From Datisca glomerata (Eukaryota; Streptophyta; Magnoliopsida; Cucurbitales; Datiscaceae), in contig QANY01011952.1 of the NCBI GenBank assembly GCA_003255025.1, positions 1,611,359 to 1,675,358 on the forward strand: a DNA stretch of 64,000 bases. Reading direction: 5' to 3'. Each line of letters opens with the position of its first letter. Position 1 is the first letter of the stretch. Made by a program: the position numbers and the translations under genes. The notes beneath the pieces are model-generated. The model made no database searches and was not told the origin of the DNA. It saw nothing but the letters and a program-made list of their open reading frames with translations. Of the stretch, positions 1 through 9,823 are shown piece after piece.

Positions 1-345
1 CATTTTCCATTTGCTTTCTTAACCAACACGACGTTGCCCAACCACTTCGGGTATTGGACTTCCCTGATAAATCCAGTGGAAAGCAGTTTCTCCACTTCTA
101 CAATAATGGCCTCGTCCCTTTTCCACATTCACACTCCTCCTTTCTTGTCTGCTGGTTTAGACTTCGAGTCCACGTTAAGGTGGTGGGTGATAACACACTG
201 GTCCATGCTGGGAATATCCTCGTGGGTCTATGCAAAGACATCCCTATTATCTCGGAGGAACTTCGTGAGTTCCTCTTTCTGCTTAGGATAGAGCATTGAA
301 CCAATTTGGACTGTCTTCTTCGGCTGTTTTGGTGAAAGAACAACT
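1..345 (-). pseudogene. Ty3/gypsy reverse transcriptase fragment
   Basis: Read on the minus strand, this edge segment encodes the start of a gypsy-type reverse transcriptase. A stretch like TKFLRDNRDVFA is followed by ITHHLNVDSKSKP and, towards position 1, by WLGNVVLVKKANGK, the usual order in plant Ty3/gypsy pol. The frame is broken: a TAG stands where a tryptophan codon is expected after RDVFA, and the frame shifts between the LNVDSK block and the WLGNVVLVKKA block. The element continues beyond the left edge, so its full extent is unknown. The minus-strand LTR at 2755-3408 has the right orientation and order to belong to the same element, with a later insertion in between. Non-functional remnant. 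Confidence 0.8.
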
Positions 346-700
346 AATTCTTCACTGGCGGCTCATCGATCATGGTTGTTCCCTCATGGGTATTTTCACC
401 TTAAATACATTGGAATTATGTGCATAAAGTAGGGTGTAATAACTATTTATGATGATTTAGTTATTTCTCTAACATCTTGTATTATTGAATTTAATGAATG
501 AATGAAAGTTTTTTCTATTAATTAAAATGTGTTTATAATTTACTCAAGTCCTAGAACTATTGTCAATGTAAGAAGAGTAAAGATAGAGAGGACTTCTAGG
601 CAAACTCTTCTGAAATAGTTTAGAATGTTTTCAATCTAATAGTTGTAATCAGACTTGATTGCCCAATCGATCCTACAATTTTAAAAATTTGATCCAACAA

Positions 701-713
701 TTGGTATGAGAGG
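701..713 (+). other. primer-binding-site-like sequence
   Basis: TTGGTATGAGAGG differs at two positions from TTGGTATCAGAGC, the initiator-methionine tRNA complement used by many plant LTR retroelements. It lies one base after a CA that could end the LTR-like block starting with TG at 411. This supports family A being a retroelement. Confidence 0.5.
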
Positions 714-2213
714 TTAATGTTCTTGACTATGCATATTCTTTGATTGAATATATCGATACAATGCTTGAAAAATTAAATTACATAAAATTCTACGCCTCAA
801 TTTTGGCGTACATCAATTCTAAATTTGAAAATAAACTCCTAGATCCAATCAATCAAGATCCGTTCATAAAACATTTACAAACATACTTTGAATCTACCAT
901 ACAAATATATATGTCAATGTGACAAAATCCATATACTTCTGAATCCTACGAGTGGTTGTTGGTGTGAAGATCAATTGAAATTCTGTGAATATCAAGAACG
1001 AAAAAAGCGATATAGTTAATTGTTTTTATCTCTCCTCGATACATTTATCTGAATATGTATAATCATTTAATGGTTTTGTATTTAATTTGATTAAATATTT
1101 ATTTTTATATTTTTTTATATTTTACCCACGAACCATTTGATTACAACTGTTAGATTGAACTAAAGGATGCGACTCTTTTGGCATGGGAGTGGAGACTCTA
1201 ACGTTTGACCTAGAAATGTTATGGATCATGTTGAATATACCAGTAACCAATTAGTTTAGAGCAAAATCATTTATCTAATTCTAAATCTAATTGTTATACC
1301 TATAAGGGTATTTTTGTAATTACATTAATCTTGAGGTGAATACGAAACTTGACTTAGTTAGTTAAAATATTTGATATACTAAAGGAGTGAGTTCGAATTG
1401 CTGGACAATACCTCGGTTGTTGGAATCATGATTAACTATGTTAGAGTTACGGGATTCACAAATATGAAAAATTGTGACGAGATCGCAAATACAACAATAT
1501 GTTAAATTCACTGTTATGGTGAATTGCGCGAGAAAATTCACTATTATGTCTTTCTATTCACAGTCAATAAAAGAGTTAAGAAAATAATAATTAAAAGGGT
1601 AAAATGGTAATTTTACATCTCGCTCTTGTTACTGATATTCACGAAGGATAATATGTTAAAATATTATGTGGACCATGAAATAAAAGAGTTTCTTTGCACC
1701 AACAGAAAATGTAGTGCGCATGAATGGAGAGTTGATTCGGCATTGGACTTATAGTGGAGTCGTACGATGTCAAGAGTACATAGGTCAAAAATTTATGGAG
1801 ATAAATTCGCTGAGTATTTGAGTCCTATAACTTTATTCATGTGGGTTCATTCGGTCTCAGGAGTAGCTCATAAGAGCTGGAATTAAAAATAACACCAGTT
1901 GGACCAAAAAATGTGTTTTGGACGAAGGTAAATTTCTCGAACCCGTATGTAATGGGTGTTGTCACTTAATTAGTAAAGTGCAAGTAATTAATGTTCAAAT
2001 TAATTAATTGGTTATTTTATAATTATTAGATCGTTAGTAAATGAAATTAATTAATTAATTAATGGAGATCAATTTAATTTATCAATTTGGATTGATGAAT
2101 TTAGACACAACGTTAACTCAAGAGATATATGCAATTTTCAGCATTAGCAAATATTAGGGAGTGAATTTTTGATAATTTAACAATAGGGGTATTCGTGTAA
2201 ATTTTGTAATTAT

Positions 2214-2220
2214 TATATAA
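2214..2220 (+). promoter_or_regulatory. TATA box in repeat family A
   Basis: TATATAA followed by GGGATGGCA. The second copy of the family has TATATAA at 53904-53910 followed by AAGATGGCA, so the box and the sequence after it are conserved while the surroundings diverge. This is the expected layout of an LTR U3/R promoter. Confidence 0.45.
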
Positions 2221-2754
2221 GGGATGGCAATATGGTGACATCTCTAACCCTAATAAAGTATGTGATTACACAGGAGCAGAGAAAACATAGTTTCTCTCCA
2301 TCCCCCTAGTATCCGCCAAAATACACAGAGGAGAAGGAAAAATCTGATTTTTCTTCTCCAATTGTTTTGAGAGCCAACACTCAATTCCTGATCGACATCC
2401 GATTGAGATATACTTCTGAATCATACAAGTGGTTGTTAGTGTAAAGGCTGATTCGATCTACGAAGAACGAAGAACATAAAATCAATAGGATTCCACCAAG
2501 TCAGAAATTCTCTAATACAACAGAATGTATAAATCATTTCCACATCTATTGAATATGTTTAACTAAGTATGTGTAATCGTAAGTATGATTTTAATATTTA
2601 ATATGATTACATTGGTTTTAGAAAAAAAATTGATATTCCGCCCACGAATAGTCTTTGGGTGACAGGAAACTGGAAACGTTACTGGGTGAAGATCACCTTT
2701 CAGTATTTTTGGGAGAGGAACGACTTTGATGTCTTCCCCACAGGCGACGTCAAC

Positions 2755-3408
2755 TGTTGATGTTAAAAATCTCGACAGTGATGTTGCACGCAATCTCCTC
2801 TTCACGTGAGAATCCTATTGGCCTGGGAATTCTGTAAAACACAAAAAGAGAACTCAAAGGACGAAAAGAACCGGGAGGTGGTTTCCTCGCCTAAAGGACT
2901 CCGATGCCTAAGTCAATATCCTACAGTAATTTTGACAGAGTTTTCCCTAGAGAAGAAATGTTTACCTTGTTCTGAAGCAAGTTGGGTATTTATACCTAAA
3001 GTTTTGAAGAAGGATGCATGTCGATGAAGCTTTGATGATGTGGCCAAGGGGAGTGTGTCGAAGATGTCTCAAGTTATGGCGGTTCCTCCTTGATGTGATG
3101 AGTTGAGGATGACATTTAATGCCCTTGTCCCCCGAACTGACAAAAAGGTTTAGATGATTTGAAAGAGACCAATCAGACATGGGTGGCAGTGATTAGACTC
3201 TCGAACCTGGGGAGGAATGGGAAAGCACCACCTTGACTCTTAGTTTCGGCGTGTAATGATGGTGTTGACGTTGGGTCGTTATTCGAATTTACAGGCCTTC
3301 AACGAGTATCTTAGCTCCTTACGAGCTTTGTCTAGCCCGACCTTCCCTCGTCGTGACTAGGACTTGGCGAGATTCTCATGCGGTGCATCATGGTACTATT
3401 GGGATACA
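2755..3408 (-). mobile_element. Ty3/gypsy LTR with primer-binding site
   Basis: On the minus strand this segment has the layout of a plant gypsy LTR. A TATA box (TATAAATA, plus 2987-2994) is followed downstream by GACTTAGGCATCGGAGT, a transcript-start-region signature I associate with Ogre/Tat-type LTRs. At the 3' end the CA at 2755 is followed by TGACGTCGCCTGTGGGGA (plus 2735-2752), resembling the TGGCGCC...GGGGA primer-binding site of that group. The TG start near 3408 is a best guess. Sequence beyond the primer-binding site runs about 100 bp before meeting repeat family A near 2650, so the gag region is missing. Confidence 0.6.
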
Positions 3409-3410
3409 TA

Positions 3411-3879
3411 TCCTTTTACCAGTTTTTAGGAAGCAATCATAACAATTATAATAATTATTCATTATTTATTGCATGCACACAAAATAATAAACATTTATGT
3501 CTAATGCTCTTCTTGTTCTCCCTTCCCTATAAAATCTCTACAATTTCACTCATTACATTTTACGTTTTTGCTCATTCTACCTTACTTTTGAATTAAGACA
3601 TTTGAATTGCACTTAGTTAAGTTGTAATATATTTTCTATTCGAATGAGCTATGTCTTATCATTTGATAAAGTCTATATTTATCACTAACCACTAATTTAA
3701 TTAACTGGCCTATGTCCAACTGATTAAGAAAGTTTAGGTTCATAATAGAAATTCTACTTAAAGAATATAAAAAGATAAAATCTCTTAATTGAATAACTTG
3801 AAATATATTAAACTTATTTATATCTAAAATTTATGAGCAATTTACATAAGCGCGTGCAACGCACGTGATAAAGAACTAG
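3411..3879 (+). mobile_element. probable non-autonomous Helitron (3' end clear)
   Basis: The right end has the Helitron 3' layout: a 7-bp hairpin (CGCGTGC, loop AAC, GCACGTG; 3851-3867, one G-T pair), an 8-base spacer, then CTAG at 3876-3879 followed by the host T. Helitrons insert between A and T and make no target duplication. A possible 5' end is the TC at 3411 preceded by A, but it lacks the more usual TCTCTACTA-type start, so the left border is a guess. There is no Rep/helicase coding, so it would be non-autonomous. A similar 3' end is present at 62567-62597. Confidence 0.45.
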
Positions 3880-5115
3880 TAACAAGAAGTTACTTAAATA
3901 AGATGAAAAAATATTTGACGTGAAATTTTAACATTAATTTAATTAGTTTTATTAATATTTAAATAAATTAATAATGTTGAACTAAACTTTAATAAAGATA
4001 ATTTTAATTAAATTAATAAAATGGGAGAGAAAGTGAGAGAAATAAATAGCTTTTACTTTATTTCATATGAAATGAGAGTACAAAAATAGTTTTATTTGTT
4101 ATTAGAATTGAAATTGCATTCTAAATTAGGATTGCTTTCATTTTCTGCTGCAATTCAACTGCCTCAAAAGATTACAAACTAGGATTACGTGCAAATTAGA
4201 ATTGCTGCCTAATTTTAGGATTACTCCAAATAAACATAATAATTCAATTACAAAAGAATTTCAATAGGATTACAAAGGAGGATACTGCGAAACAAACGTT
4301 GCCTTAGTGGTAAGCTAAACTCAACCTCTTCCGCTAAGCTCATGCCAACGTTTATTATCTCTCAGCCCTAATCGCTAACCTTCGATAAGCGGTGCTTTAT
4401 AAACCCTAAGCGTCAAGTCATAAAAAGTGAAGAGAATACAAGCGTCACCTAATATGTTTTCCTCTTATTCTTCTTTTTTCTTTCAACTTTCTTCATGAAT
4501 GAGTCGAAGCCTAGTCCTCTCTATCTATCTATCTATCTATATATCTACCTGTATATCTATTTATCTATATATCTCTCTCTCCTTTGGGTTTTTCTTGTGC
4601 CTGAGCCCTCTCTAGCATTTTTATCCCCTCATTGTCAGCGATGCCTCTCTCTCTCTCTAAAGACCAAGCTATCTCCAAGTCTTCAAGCTCTGTCCAAGAC
4701 TTCATTCTCTATCTCTTCCCCTTTCCTCCCTCTCCATCCTACTAAATCCTCCTTCCTCTCAGAGTTACATGCTTTGAGTTTTAAGTCGTGAGTTTATTTT
4801 TGTTTTAGGTTTTTTATATTTTATTGATGGCGATTTTTCACTATAGATTGAAAATTATATTATATGTGTGTATATGTATTCATAATTTTTAAAGACTCAT
4901 AGGGCGCTTAGAGCGGGTTAAGCTCTCACTTAATTTGGCGCTTAACATTTACTCCGCCGAAATCCTTGACGCTTAGAGTGCTTACTATTTTTGACAATAC
5001 TGATCAATTCTTCAAACGTTATTATTTTCTTATTAATTTATTTGGTCTGAATTAAAAAAACAAATGATTTAGTTTGAGTTAAAAACTAAATTATCTAGTT
5101 TGACAAAGTCGTGTG
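3880..5115. other. intergenic, no gene seen
   Basis: AT-rich sequence with scattered stop codons in every frame. The open stretch at 4495-4791 runs through a TATC microsatellite and pyrimidine-rich sequence and looks like chance. Nothing else recognisable. Confidence 0.5.
4519..4581. repeat. imperfect TATC/ATCT microsatellite
   Basis: About 60 bp of ATCT repeats grading into ATATCT and CTCT units. Confidence 0.85.
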
Positions 5116-5599
5116 TTATTATGGGTGTGCAACGATCGTTCTGGTCGAGTTTTTAGAGGAAAATAACACCAGACTGAGAATCAACGGTCAGTTCAGACAT
5201 ATTTAACGGAGTAAATACATGCTTTATAATAAATATATTATTTAATAATAAAGACAAATTTTAGCTAGGAGTTCCCCATATCCAAACTACGAAGTACTAA
5301 TATCCAACATTTTTCAAAGTTCAAAGTACAAATATCTAACATTCAAATATATTCAAACTCCAAAATACAAATAATAGTATCCAACATTTAAATTTAAAAA
5401 AAAAGTAAATCAGAAACACAACAAGATATAGAAGTTCATCCATCTCCAGTCTTCAATCACATCATGCAATGGTAATGACAGCCTCCTCTTGCATCTTAAT
5501 ACATTCTATTCACATGAGGACAATTCAGAAACATGAAGATAATGAGTTCAAAAGCATGTAAAAAATATAAATAACAATATATAAATGAGTTACCTTCAT

Positions 5600-7765
5600 C
5601 TACTTTCACAATCTCTTGTAATGTCTCATTGAGATTAATGTGCACAGGTTTACTCAGAATCTAATTTTGTGCACAAATAAGAGCTTCAACAGTTTTTGGA
5701 GCCGATGAACTGCAAAATAGATCCAATATTCGACCAATTGTACTGAAAGTTTACTCGGATGCAATTGTGGAGATAGGAATAGTCAAGACATCTCTACCTA
5801 TAAGGCTAAGAACCTCATATCTTGAAGAGTTTATTATCCATTAATTAAGAAGATCCAACTCAACATTTGGGTTTAAACATGACTCCGCTAAATATCTATC
5901 AATCTCTGGCTTATCTTCTAGGTTATTTTTCTTGTACAACTGTTTTGAAAATGTGGAGGCCAAACTAAAATCATCTTCATCATCATTGTCAACTATCTTA
6001 GATTGTGATGATTGATCAACAAATGGCACTGCTTGACTTGAAGTAACCTTACTTTTGTATTCCTAAAAAATTCTCTCAAAAATAGAAGTCACTTTCCTTC
6101 TCAATTCACAGACAAGGTCAGGATCATACAACATATCATATGCATGTGACACAAATATCATTTTAAAGTGGGGATCAAGAATGGTAGCAGCAAACAACAA
6201 ATAATTTACCTTTTCTGAGCCTCCCCAATGCTTGTCATACTTGGTCCTCATTTTACTTGCCATTTTTTTCAAAAGAACATTGCTAGATGAAGAATATATC
6301 TTAATCATGTTTTCAATAAAAAATCCTCATGAACATATCTATGAGATGTAACATTCAAAGTCCCTGAAAGCCTTAATGTTATTTCGTAGAAAACTTTCAA
6401 GAACTTGATAATCACTCGAGCATTATCCCAATCCTCATCCCCCAAAGGACCAAGTTTCTCATCTCCATAGAACTCCAATAAATAATATGCATCTTGTTCT
6501 CCAAGCCTCTCAAATGCTTTTTGAAACTTTTCGGTCGACTCCAACATCAAATAAGTGGAATTCCATCTAGTATGAACATATAGAGACACCATACGACTAG
6601 AAGATATTTTTGCAGCCTCTACGCAACTCCTAAACTTTTGAAACCATGCAGGAGATGACCTCACATATTTGACCGCACTACGAAATCTAGTGACAGAGTC
6701 ATAAACATCCTTCAAACTATCACGTACAATAATGTTAAGAATATGTGCACAACATCTACATGCATAAACTCACCATCCAACACATGCCCCTTCCAATTTC
6801 TGATAGATTTTTTTAAATAAGTGATTGCACCATCATTGGCACTTGCATTATCAACGGTGACCGTGAGAACCCTTTCAATACCCAAGTCAAGCAAACATTG
6901 CTCAATAGCCATACAAATCGACTCCCCCTTATGAATAGCAATTGGACAAAAGTTAATAATTCTTTTAAGTAATACCCAATTAGAGTCAATAAAGTGTGCA
7001 GTAAGTACCATGTAATTGATTTTTACTTGACAATACTTTTTTAACTTTTTTTTCTCCCATACAAACACCTTGAAACAATCTCTAGCTATTGTTATCCGGC
7101 TAGGAAAAATAAACTTAGGTTGCATGCCCCGACAAAATTCTCTAAATCCTTCACCCTCAACCACACTAAACGTTAATTCATCTTTAATGATCATACTAGC
7201 AAACAACATCCTACACTTCTCAGCATTAAAAGTAGTAGTAGATATTGTACAAGTACTATCAACAGCTCCTTCACTACTACTATTAATATTAGACTGATTA
7301 ATATTAAGAACTAATAATTTTTGCTTAGGATCATCAAACCTATTAGGATTCTTCTTACATCTTTTCAGATGATTCCACATACAAGAAGTACAATTAGCAC
7401 TAACACATGCGAGCGTACGCTTCAATGATTATAAGTAGCTCTCTCTCATCATTAGGATCACCAGTTTCAACTCTTACAAAATTATTCCAAACACCGGAAG
7501 AGACTCGGTTGAACTTTCTCTTACCTTTTGCAGGTTTTGGTGGCAGTGAAGAACCATCATTAATTACTACATCATCAGCGTTTTGACTTGGAGTTCCAGT
7601 AGACATATATACCTGAACTCGAATATAATTTAGACTGTGATCCTGATCTAAATGACCCTGGATCAGACATTCCTTGTGTGTTGTAGCTCTCACTGATGTT
7701 GAAAAGTTTAAAGATTTCTGAATGCATAACCATAGATCACCATAAGTCATTAAGCTTCCTTCCAA
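5600..7765 (-). pseudogene. hAT transposase with BED zinc finger, broken
   Basis: Domains in order on the minus strand: an N-terminal leader; a BED-type zinc finger split by a frameshift near 7400-7425 (SGVWNNFVRVETGDPND before it, SMWNHLKRCKK-like residues after it); the hAT catalytic core with TVDNASANDGAITYLK near 6830; a second frameshift near 6715, after which comes SLYVHTRWNSTYLMLE around 6560-6600; and the C-terminal hAT dimerisation region starting about 5900 (DRYLAES). Past a stop at about 5841 the expected final motif is still readable (FSTIGRILD, then APKTVEALICAQN) but holds stop codons. It resembles plant RICESLEEPER/DAYSLEEPER-type proteins. At least three disabling changes, so no active transposase. 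Confidence 0.88.
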
Positions 7766-8324
7766 AATAAATATAATTTATAGCGTACTTTGGTGAAGTA
7801 GCTGCTAGAGTGAATGAATGAGCAAATGAAATTTCACATTTGAAAGCAAAACCCACCAACCAAATTGAATTTCTAATTCATACTATGCACATTTGAACAT
7901 GAACTACTAAACATCATTAAAATGAAACTTTGTTGTACGCCTTTGCTACTGTTCTAGCTCATCATCCTATAGACATAATTAATATCTAAAACGTTGCCAA
8001 ATTATCCCCAACCGAAATGCTACTTTCTCTTTTCTATATAAGGTTGGTACAAATGTTACTTTTACTAGAGCATTAGGTACAAATTTAGTTTCATTGTCAA
8101 AGAAGATATAAGAGATTTACTTTTATAAATAAGATGCAGATAAACACAGATACATGACACCAACATGAAGAAGAGAAATAATCAATTTCCAAAGAGAGCT
8201 CCACAACATACGAACAATAGAGTTGGAAAAAGATTAGAGCAACAGAAAAAGACATCCTCACATGGATGGAAAAACCCAAAAGAACCCTCGATCTTACCTG
8301 GACGAAGAAAAAGGCGTCTGGCAT

Positions 8325-8690
8325 CTTGAGAGGGAGAGAGAGAGGATACGTCGTAAGCTGAGGGAGAGGCGAGATGAGGTGAGAGGGACCGACTACTGAG
8401 GGAGAGGGACTGAGTTGAGGGAGCGGGAGAAGCAAGAGGAGGCAAGGGGGGGAGGCGTGATGGAGTCTAAGCTGAGGTAGATGGAGATGTGAGAGGGACT
8501 GACTGAGCAGTCTGAGCTGAGAGAAAAGGAGAAACGAGAGGAGGCGAGAGGGAGAGGCGAGAGGGAGTCTGAGCTGAGGGCGAGGGACTGAGCTGAGGGA
8601 GATGAAGAGGTGAGATGAGGCGAGAGGGACTAACTGAGCAGTCTAAGCTGAGGGAGAGGGAGAGTCGAGAGGAGGTGAGAGGGAGACATA
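8325..8690. repeat. purine-rich degenerate tandem repeat
   Basis: GAG/CTGAGGGAGAGG-type words repeated over 360 bp. A longer register of roughly 130 bp is visible, because GAGGGACTGACTGAGCAGTCT near 8490 recurs as a near copy near 8620. It lies in the upstream region of the hAT transposase. Open frames across it (8097-8703, minus) are composition artefacts. Confidence 0.75.
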
Positions 8691-9160
8691 GACTCCACTT
8701 CATTTAACCTAAAACCCTAATATATATATAATATACGGTCGGTCTGGTCGGATCGGTCCAGAACTAACAAAAATTCTGGACCAGTCCGTAATTTCGATCC
8801 TCTCTAAAAGGAGGACCGGACCGACCATTAACAAGAAAAAAATCGTCCAAACAGATCGTCGATTCGGATTAAATAGTCTAGACAGTATTGAACACTCCTA
8901 ATTATGATAATACAAATACGAAAGTTGCAAGCAGTCCATTCAATCATCCAATTACGCTACATTGGATTGATAGAATCTTATCTAACTATGAAAATGCAAC
9001 GCAAATAAATAGTGAGAAAGTTAGGATTTAGCTTTAATAATCTTATTATTTTAATTAGTAATATTCATAAATAGTTAACTCTTAAAAAATCATAAAAAAT
9101 AATCACAAATATAAAAAAAATATAAAAAATAATCACTCACATACTTTAAGAAAAATAAAA

Positions 9161-9348
9161 ATTCAGGCGCAAAGTTTTTTTAGCAAAGTTTTTTTTAGCG
9201 AACGCCTGCCGCTTGTTCCAAGGTTTTTAGTAATTTAAATAAAAATATATATGTTTGATTTTTGTACCAATATATATTATACAAACAATTTGGACAAAAA
9301 TTTAAAATTTTACTGGCGCACGTAAGGAACGGTATTTTGCGCTGAAAT
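9161..9348. repeat. small palindromic (MITE-like) element
   Basis: Left end ATTCAGGCGCAAAG and, on the opposite strand, right end ATTTCAGCGCAAAATACCG form imperfect inverted repeats about 188 bp apart, each with a second inner block (GTTCCAAGG / GTTCCTTACG). The interior is AT-rich and non-coding. A related end appears inverted at 42941-42977. No target duplication could be fixed. Confidence 0.45.
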
Positions 9349-9823
9349 CTTATTTTTTTGTTTAAACAATAAGACTGGCTATTTTTTATTTTTTTTATTT
9401 ATATTTAACTATTTATATATTTTTTTCTTAAAAATGACATTATCCACGTTATGCCTTGTTTTAATTTGGATTGTCATCATTATGAACAAATCATCTTATT
9501 ATGATCATTATAGAGCTGAGAGTAAAACTAGATGTTGATCTCACACTAACCCCGTCTCTACCATCAATGCCTTCGTTTATGCAAATGCATTTGTGCTTGA
9601 GAATTCTCTAATATCTAAAACACTTGAATTAGCTTAACTTAGGTGTTTATAACATGAAATCATAATAGGACAAGTGAATCTTTCCCGATTACACTGAAAC
9701 TGCCCTGCAAGTGTATAGCCATCGAAATATGCGACCTCATGCAGTATCAAAATGTGAGCAGGAGTTTTCAACAGTTCCGATCTGGTTGGAGAGGTGATTT
9801 TGTACGAGAAAATTTGTGGACGT
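9349..9823. other. intergenic, probable 3' UTR of the RRM gene
   Basis: AT-rich sequence downstream of the stop codon of the minus-strand RRM gene. The open frame at 9634-9834 overlaps the end of that gene in another reading and has no family features. An alternative last splice (donor AAG/GTAACTG after codon 470) could bring part of it into the message; I cannot exclude this. Confidence 0.4.

Larger units (their letters stand above)
411..2650 (+). repeat. retroelement-like repeat family A, copy 1
   Basis: A 2.2-kb non-coding repeat with a second, diverged copy in the same orientation at 52139-54345. It begins with an LTR-like block (411-699, TG...CA) followed by TTGGTATGAGAGG, close to the initiator-tRNA primer-binding sequence of plant retroelements. 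A longer conserved block (about 1141-2650) holds a TATATAA box at 2214-2220, followed by a conserved GATGGCA and an ATCTCTAACCCTAA-type leader, as expected for an LTR promoter. An extra partial copy of the 3' end of this block lies at 917-1140, directly before the full block. No coding capacity is visible. Most likely a non-autonomous LTR element or the fused LTRs of one; exact ends are uncertain. Confidence 0.65.
5124..8898 (-). mobile_element. hAT-family DNA transposon, inactive
   Basis: A 3.8-kb element bounded by imperfect terminal inverted repeats: GGTGTGCAACG at the left and, read inward from the right end, GGAGTGTTCAATA. It is flanked by a 7/8-matching 8-bp target duplication, TTATTATG (5116-5123) and TAATTATG (8899-8906), as expected for hAT insertion. 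Both subterminal regions carry GGTCTGGTC/GGACCGACC-type short motifs in both orientations, the usual transposase-binding layout. The broken transposase is on the minus strand at 5600-7765. The promoter-side part (8325-8690) holds a purine-rich degenerate repeat. Flank and terminal-repeat mismatches show it is old. Confidence 0.8.

Noticed and set aside
8097..8703. Overlapping minus-strand frames rich in Ser, Leu and Pro
   Set aside because: Produced by the GA-rich repeat; no domain, and open in several frames at once.
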